NCBI RefSeq assembly: GCF_008065135.1
Contig: NZ_CP042914.1
Coordinates: forward strand, 1,240,001-1,304,000
Source: Roseimaritima ulvae
GTDB taxonomy: Bacteria; Planctomycetota; Planctomycetia; Pirellulales; Pirellulaceae
Direction: 5' to 3'
DNA: 64,000 nt
Below are positions 12,101 through 21,100 of the stretch, one piece after another. Position 1 is the stretch's first letter. Each line of letters begins with the position of its first letter. Below the pieces are notes generated by a model that worked only from the letters and a program-made list of their open reading frames with translations, made no database searches and had not been told where the DNA came from. The position numbers and the translations under genes were made by a program.

Positions 12101-15100
12101 TTCGTCGCTGAACGATGCGATTGCCTTGGCCGACGTGGTGACCGGCAGTGGAATCACTCGTCTGGGTAATGAAGTGGTCAGCGCCGGCAACGGGCTGGGG
12201 ACCTTCGATCAAGGCGGCTTCAGCATTGGTCTGGACAGCGGTTTGGTGCTGTCGACCGGAGTGTTGGATTTCATCGCGGGCCCGAACACTTCGGAAACCA
12301 CGACCGGCACGGCCAGTGGTATCGGCGACGCGGATTTGGACTTGGCGACTGGCATCGTTAGCGCGGATTCGGCCTCCTTGGCATACGACTTCGAACTCGC
12401 CGGTTCAACGCCTTCGCATATCTACCTGCAAGCGGTGTTCGCCTCGGAAGAGTACATCAACGATGCCACCACGCCGGTCGATAAGGTGGCCGTGCTAGTG
12501 ACCGATACGGTCAGCGGCGATGTGATGAATCTGGCGGTGACCGCAGCGGTCGATCCGGTAGACAGCACGTCGATTGCTCCCGGATCGCAGCTGTACAACA
12601 ACAACAGCCCCTCGCAGGGCGGCGAGTTCCTGAATGAATTTGGCATGGATGGATTCTCGCAAGTCTTGACCTTCTCCAGCGAGGTCACCGATGCGGGGGC
12701 CGTCATGCTGCAGCCCGGTCGTCGTTACAACATCAAGTTTGTGATCGGCGATGGCAACAGCAACTCGATCGATTCGGCTTTGTTTGTGGGCCGTGAGTCG
12801 CTCAGCACGACGGCACCGGCGGATGCTAATCGAGCGGCCGATCCAGCCACCGGGCGAGTCACTTTCCAAGCGCTGGTGCAGGATTCCTTCGGCGATCGAA
12901 ACGTGTCGCGGGTTCAGAGTCAGATCATTATCGATTCCAGTACGGTCAGCCATTCGCAGGCCTACGGGATTTGGTCGGAACCGGCAACCCGTAAGATCGA
13001 TCCCACTGACGCGTTGTACGACAACGAACTGCTTGGATCGCAAACCTTCCGAAACGACTTTATCCAGACCGCGCGATTGGGCAATACGGGGATGGGAGCG
13101 GTACGCAATCTACCGACCTTGAACGATAGCGTTGTGGGTGGTTTGGCCCCTGGACCCTTCATCGTCAATAACATCGTCGATGACGCGCAGTTAGCTGGAA
13201 TTAACATTCAAGGAGAGATGCGGCCCTGGGTGATCGATCCGTTTTCGTCGATCCTCGACCCGGATTCGGTGACCGTTCCTGCGGGAAGTTGTTTTGTGCA
13301 CCATGTCGGCGACTGCGTTTCGGACGGTGCCTTGATAACGATTGACTCCGGTCGGACCCGTGTGGTGTTTGAATTCGAGAACATCCAAAGCGGCCCGGGC
13401 GGCGGTGGCGATGGCGTGAATGACGGGCATATCCCGATCTATTACCGTCCCGAAGCGGGGATTCAGAAGAATCAGCGATTATACGGATACAACAAACACG
13501 AATTGTTGTTGTCGATTCGCGAGGCCATCCTCTCGAGTCCCCTGGTACAGAACGACATGGTCCAATTGGTGGATCCTGTAATTGCTAATAACGTATCCAT
13601 CAGCAGTCCCCTGGACTTGGTAACGTCGTCCTTCGGGACATTTGTGAATACGAATTTCCAGGAACCCGCGCTGTATCTGTACGGAGCGACGAGCGTCTTC
13701 TATACGCCTGGGCTTCCCATCGACGCCTATCAGAGCGCGGTTCACGAAGGCGTTCAGCCGTTTGCGAGACTGGTCAATAACACCATCGTCGGACGTGACG
13801 GCACGCTGTCCACCGTATCCGGTTCTGCGACCGACGAGTCCAACGATACGATCGATACGGCCGTCACAACCAATATGGGTGTGTCGCACACTCCGGACCT
13901 CTACACCACGACCGGGATGATCGGCGACAATACGGTTTTGTCACCGAACCAAGACGTGGACTTCTTTAAAGTCGATTTGGATGTTGGAGACCGTCTGCGG
14001 GTCGACGTCGATACCAATGGATCGGTCGATACGGTGCTGCGTGTGTTTAACAGCAGCGGCCAGGTTGTCACCTTCCACGATGATTTTGGCAACCCCTTGA
14101 CGCTCAGCAACAACGCTGCGGCGCCTGGTGAAACCGTGGGTGTGGATCCCTATGTCGACTATACCGCGACAGCCCAAGATACTTACTACGTGGCGATCAG
14201 CGCCGCCGGCAACAACTCCTACGACAGTCTGTCGTTGGGGCAGCGTCTGCCCGGCGCTGGCACGGGCGCATACGATTTATCGATTGAAGTATTGGCACCA
14301 CGGCAATTTTTGATCGATGCCCAGCCGGGTAGCGCCTATTCCAGTGGCGACACTTTTGTGGTCTATCAAATCCCAGATCTACCAACCGGTCTCCAAGCGG
14401 CGGTTGCGCCGGGCGACAACGCGGTGGTATTCGAATTCGTGCTGGGCGGTGGCAATGGTAGTGCCGGAACGATTCCGATCAACTTTGATACGGACTACAC
14501 CGCAGCGGACATGGCCTTGGCGATCGGTGCTGCGATCAACGGTGTGGGTGGTGCACGCTTGCCCAACCACGCTGGTACGGATCTGCCTGATGGTCGCGAC
14601 GGACCGATCGATCCGGTCACCGCGCAAGTCTTGGGCGGAACCGCGGCGGATGACGAATTCCTGGTCAACTTCACCCTCCGTCCGCACCACGCCGGTAATA
14701 ACGCTACGGCCCCAGAAACCATCGGTTCGGACTCGCGAAGCGGATATGGTTTTGATGACGTGGACACCGGTGCGTTGTCGGCGACCAGTAGTGGACAGGG
14801 GGAAACCGAGCACTACGTTATCGTCAAGCGAGCCGCTCAGATCGACTCCAACGGTTCGATCCGACTCGATCCGGTAGCCGGCCGCAACAACGACCAGTTG
14901 ATCCCCGAGGCCGGCATTATTGCAATGCAAGGTGCCAGCCCGACGTTGTTGAACAATGTGATCATCAACACCAACGGGGCCGTGATCAATGAAGAGACTC
15001 GGCTAAATGGTTTCGGATCAGACCGGGGGAGCGATCTTCATACCAAGAAGGGCCAGATGATCGTCGGCGGTTCGGTATTCCAAGCGACTGAATCGGAGAA

Positions 15101-18100
15101 CCTGCTGTTCCGTACGATCCCGCGTTATAACGCAAATCGGGACATCGGTATCGAGGACGGGCCAACCAACACCAATACCCCAACGGATGACTTCAACATT
15201 GTCTTGAACGTGGGGGCCGATTCGCTGGTCAATCCACTGGGCGGAGACTTCTTGCCGGTCAGCGGATCACTGATCATCGATAGTGCCATCGATTCGTTGC
15301 CTGAACGTTCGGCATTCGCCACGTTGAAGCAAGCCCTGGGGATCGCGGTTTCGCCGGTGCTGGCGCCCAGTCGTGATAACTCGGGACAGCTGCGAGCCGA
15401 TGATCCCAACACGCAAACGCCGCCTGGTTTGGGTGCCAACGTATTCAAAGACCGCGGTGCTTTGGACTTGGCGGACTTTGTGGGCCCTGTCGCCACATTG
15501 GATGTGCCCAAAGACAATGACGCCGAAGGCATCGATACCGATCCCGCGGTCAGCTTCCTGCAGTTGAGCGATGGATCTTATAGCGAATTCCGGATTCAGC
15601 TGACCGACGCTGGGGATGCTTCGGATCCCTTCCCTGGTAGTGGAATCAATGACGACACCGTCGTTGGGCCGGACATTCCCGGACTTCGCAAAGAAGGTGC
15701 GGCCGTTACGGTCTTCGAAAATGGGCGCCTGCTGACCGAAGGCATCGATTACAGCTTTACGTACGATTCGACCAAGAATCAGATTCGCCTGACGCCGCTG
15801 GCCGGGATTTGGCGAAATGATCGCTCCTATCGAATTCAATTGAACAATGAAGATCGGTTTGTCGTGGTCGCGCCCACGGCGGCGACGATCACCGATGGGG
15901 ATCAGTTGACGATCACCGACACCAACGGCGGTGTGGTTTCACTGGAGTTCGAAGCCGGCTATGAAATCGAGCTGCCGGAAGTGCTGAAGTTGATCGTTCC
16001 GCCAGCCGGAACCGGGGCGGGTGGCATCAACGATGCCGATCGCTTCATCATCGACGACGGCACCAATTCACCCGTCGTCTTCGAATTCGATTTGGCTACC
16101 GAGAACAACACGCTGCCGGGTAGCGTGCGAGTGCCTTATAACCAAAACGATACCGCGGCCGAACTGGCGGCTTCCATCGCCAATGCGATTCAAACGCAGT
16201 CGGCGCCGCTGGATGTGGATATCACGGTTCAAGGTTCGGAGGTCTGGATCGGAGCCGAATCGGGGGCGGCGATCGATGCCTTTGACAGCGGTTTGCTGCA
16301 AGCCTCGAGAACGCTTGCCCTCCAGCCGCCCACGGCCGGCGCTGGTCCCGGTGGGATTCAGGACGGCGAGTCCTTCACCATTAACGACGGCACGCAAACC
16401 GTCGGTTTTGAATTCGATACGGGCGGTGGCGTACAAACCGGCAATGTGCCCGTTCTGGTTGCCGGGGCCACGCAAGCCGCCGCCGTATCGCTAGCCATTC
16501 AGGAAGCCATGCTGGCGACGACTCTCAATGCGACGCCCACATTGGTTGGCGATCGCCTGTTGCTGGGTTTGCCCGCTGACGGATCGGCAACGGCCGGCGC
16601 TGGACTGTTGCGAGTGGTGGGGCTGTCGCAGACGCCCGCCGATGGCACCACTTTGACGTTCACGCCCACCGATGGCGGTCCCGATGTGGTCTTTGAATTG
16701 AATCGTAGCGAACCGGGGCTTAACAATGGCCTGGCCACACCCGGTGCGATTGGAATCGATTTCACGCGGGCGACCACTGCAGACGAATTGGCTCAGTCGA
16801 TCGCTAGCGCCATCGTTGCAGAAAATATCGCCGGCGTGGATCCGACCGTGGTCGATGCGATTGGTAACGGTGTGGTTTCGGTCGTCGGCGAACCCGGTTT
16901 GGGACTGACCACGGTCGGTTCGGCCAGCGTGTTGGTGACCGGCGAACCCGGCGTGGCGGGCTTCAGTAATCTGCAGGTGTTTGGGCCTTTGGAGATGCTG
17001 CTGCAACCGCTGGGCGGGATCTCGATTGCTGACAACTCTCAGTTTTCACTGACCGGTAATGACCAGACGGTGATCTTCGAGTACACGCAGAACGGCTTTA
17101 CGGTGAACCCCACGGCGATTCCCATCGTGTACAGCATCAATGATGCTGTGGACGTGATCGTGACCGCCACGGTCAATGCGATTAACGCTCAAACGCTGGG
17201 GATCACCGCCACCGCCAACCCGGATCCGGCCAAACCGGAATCGATCTTGCTGGGCCAAATCGACAGCGCTCAGGTTGATTTGCTGAACAGTGGATTTACG
17301 ACGCAACGTGGCACCGTCAACGACGGCGACTACGTGGTCATCTCGCAAGGAGCAACGTCGGCGATCTACGAATTTAATCTGGCCGTCGGCGGCGGTGGCT
17401 TGACTCAGGCCGGGGCCGTTGCCGTCACCTTCCAAGCGGGTTCTTCCACCGATGTGGTGGCCTCCGCACTGGCTGCGGCGATTCGCAACAACAAGAACGG
17501 TCTGCGGCTCGATCCGGTTGCCAATGGCGATTCGGTAGTGTTGAACGATGTGCCGGGAACCAACGTGGACGTCTCCAATGCTCCCACGCTGCTGCTCAGT
17601 GGCGTGCCGGGGCAAGCGACACCGATTTTGGTCAATCGCTCGTTTACGTCGGTACAGATTAAAGAAGCCATCATCGATGCCATCAACCGCATCAATGATA
17701 ACGTGACGCCTGGCGATCCTCCGTTTACTGATGTGCGAGCGGTCGATCGTGGTGGCAATACACTGTTTGTGGAAAACGCCCAGTCGATTGGACCGCAGGT
17801 GCAGAACTACTTCCTGCAGTCGATTGCGGACGAAGCGGGGCGGGATCTGAAACCGAACCGCAACGACAATACCACGCAGTTCACGATCCTGATGCAGGAA
17901 ATTGCCCTGGACTTTGGGGACGCTCCTGATCCGGTGACCGGCGTAAGTGGACGCTATCCGACGCTGTTTGATGCGGATGGTGCTCGACACGTCATTGGCT
18001 TGGGGCCGGTGTTGGGATCGCTGGTTGATGGCGATGCTGACGGGCAACCCACCGTATTGGCCGATGGAGATGACACGTCGATCGATGTCGTGGGAAGCAC

Positions 18101-21100
18101 GGGCGGTTCGTTTGTGGTCACCAGCCAAAGCGGATCCATCACCGTCAGTGTGGTCAACGGCGTCGATGGTGATACCTTGACGATCGATACGGGCATCGCA
18201 CGTGCCACCTTCGAGTTTGATACCGATGGGATCTTCGACGAAGACAACTTCGCGGTTGCCGTTCAGGCCGGTGAAACGGTCGGGCAGGCGCTCGAGCGTG
18301 CCTTCCTGGAAAGCCCGCTTCGCCCGGCTGGTTTGGTCGTCAACGGTGACAGTTTGCAAGTCATCATCGATGATGAAGATGGCGTGTCCTTCCCCGACGG
18401 CGTGCCGTTCCCCGGCGTTCAAGAACCCGTGGCCGTGTTTAACAACAGTCCCGGATTCAGAACCCCGATCAGCGTGACCGTCACAGGTACTGGCATTCTG
18501 GATGCCTGGGTCGACTTTAATGGGGACGGCGACTGGTTGGATCCCGGTGAAAAAATTATCGGTCGTGGCATCACGACGATCGATACCAATGGCGACATTG
18601 TCAGTCCCCTGTTCGTCGACGCTGGCCAACCCGTTACGCGTGAATTCAGTATCGCGGTGCCAGCCACTACCGCCGTGCCGCAAGGGGCACTGACCACGTA
18701 TGCCCGTTTCCGCTTGAGTACCGAAGGGGATTTGAATCCCACCGGCTTGGCGCTCAGCGGTGAAGTGGAAGACTACTTGGTGCGAGTTCTGCCTGGGCAG
18801 CCGCCAGCGGTTCCAGCCAACTATCAAGTCAGCTATGACGTGCTGGAAGATACTCGATTGGACACCTTCGACCTGGACGGGTCGACGCCTCCAGCCAACA
18901 ACGACAGTATTCTGGTAGGCCTCGCAGACCCGGATGGTGATCCGGTTGCCGTGTACAGCGAAGACCTTGGGCCCCGCCGTGTCGAGAACGGCAATGGCGA
19001 GGGAGGGGATTTGGTACTGCAAGCGGACGGCACCTTTAGCTTTGTGCCCGATGCGGATTTCGCCGGTCCTCTGACCTTCACCGCTCGGGTGACCGATGTT
19101 CGCGGTGCTGGTCGAGAAGGCGAGCAGTTGGTTAGTCCCAATCGCATCACGGTGACGCTCAACGTCAACTCCGTGAACGATCCACCCGTGCCCGTCGGTA
19201 CCCCGCCCATTGTCTTTAACGCGGCCTTGAACGAGGACCAGCAGCGTGTGTTCACCGCTGCGGAGCTAACCAGCGGGTTGTTCTCACCCGGGCCGGCGAA
19301 TGAGTCGGGGCAGAGCTTGATTATCAACACCGCGGGTGCCAATACCGGGCCCGGTGGCTCCTTCGTGCCGTTTGTTACCGAGCAAGGTGGCAGTTTGCAG
19401 ATCCTGGGGGATGGGGGTTCGGTGCGGTACACGCCGCCATTGGACTACAACGGCAGTACGCCGGATCGGTTTGTTTATACGGTTGAAGATGTGCCCACCG
19501 GGGCCGGCGAATTGCCTGAAATCGGTGTGGAGCCCGGTACCGTGGTGATCTCCATTGCCGCGGTCAATGATCCTCCGATCACTCAGGACGATGTCTATCA
19601 GGCGACCGAAGACGATCCCAATGGTTTGATCATCCCGATTACCGGCATCGATGGCATCCTGGATAATGACGCGCCCGGACCGGCCGACGAAGTGGCGGAC
19701 GGACAAACGATCTCCCTGATCGAGACAGACTTTACGGGCGCTGGCAAGACGACGCAGCGCGGTGGCACGGTCGTCTATATTCCAGCCACGGGCAACACGC
19801 CGGCCAGCCTGCGATATGATCCCGCCCCGAATTATTCCGGCGTGGATGAATTTACTTATCGAATCCAGGACGACCAAGGAGCGACTGCCACTGGAACGGT
19901 GAGGATTATCGTTGGCGGTGAGAATGATCCAGCAGACTTCATCGGTATCGAAGGGGTACCGGGGGTCAATTCGATCAGCGAAGACGAAAGCAAGCAAACG
20001 CCGAAGGTGCTGAACTATGACCTAAGTACCTGGTTCACCGATCCGGAAGGCGATCCGCTGACGTTCAGCGTCACCGTGGACGACCCCGATTTGATTCAGG
20101 TGCAACAGAGCGGCGTAAACGGAGCCCAGCTGCAGTTGACGCTTCTCTCCTACAAGTTCGGCAACACCAACTTGAGGGTCTCGGCAAGTAATCCGACCTC
20201 CGGTCAGCCCACTAAGACCGAAGTCATCGACGTTACGCTGATCAATACGCCCGATCTGCCACGTGCGATTGGGACCTTGAATGAGTTGACGGTCCAAGAA
20301 GACGGCGACAACGGTGTTGACGGCTTGGTGGTCCGGGACCTGAGCACGGTGTTTGAAGACCCCGATCAAACCCAACTCGTTTATCGAGTGGTTTCACCGG
20401 CTAACTTTGCCAACTCACCGCTGGTCGAATCGATCACCTTTGTCGGCGATGAAATGCGCATTCAGTTGCGGCCCAACGCCAACGGATCGACAAACATCAC
20501 TATCGGTGCCACCGATGATGTGAACGATTTGTCACGAGAAGTGACCGACTCCTTCACGCTTAGGGTGACTCCCGTCGCGGATGCTCCGACCGGTACGGCG
20601 GACTTCTACAACGTTTCCTTGGGCGGTCGTTTGAGTGTCCAGGACGTGGCTCAAGGGGTGCTGAACAATGACTCTTCGCCCGATGGGGACGCGTTTACCC
20701 TGGAGCTGGTTTCCACGACCACCAAGGGCACGCTGACGCTGAACGACGACGGTACGTTTGTTTATCAGAACGAAAGTGGCGATATCGGCGAAACCGATCA
20801 GTTCACTTATCGATTGACCAACGCGGCTGGCTCGACGGCTCCGATTCCGGTCACCATCAACTTGGGCCGTTCGGCGTACCAAAACCCCATTCCCGGCAGT
20901 AGTTTTGATGTCACGGCCGACGGCTTTGTGGCTCCCGACGACGTGCTGCAGATCATCAACCTGTTGAATCGTCGCGGCACAACCCCCGTCAGTTCGCTGA
21001 CCGAACCGCCGCCGCCTTACTACGACGTGGATGGAAACGGCATCATCGAGCCTTTTGATTCACTGCTGGTGATCAACGAGTTGAATCTTCGCAATCGTCA

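Noticed and set aside
17046-19022. 658-codon open frame on the minus strand inside giant gene 1
   Set aside because: Antisense shadow: the plus-strand frame has clear FEFD and GEVED domains, and the minus-strand product has no recognisable domain.
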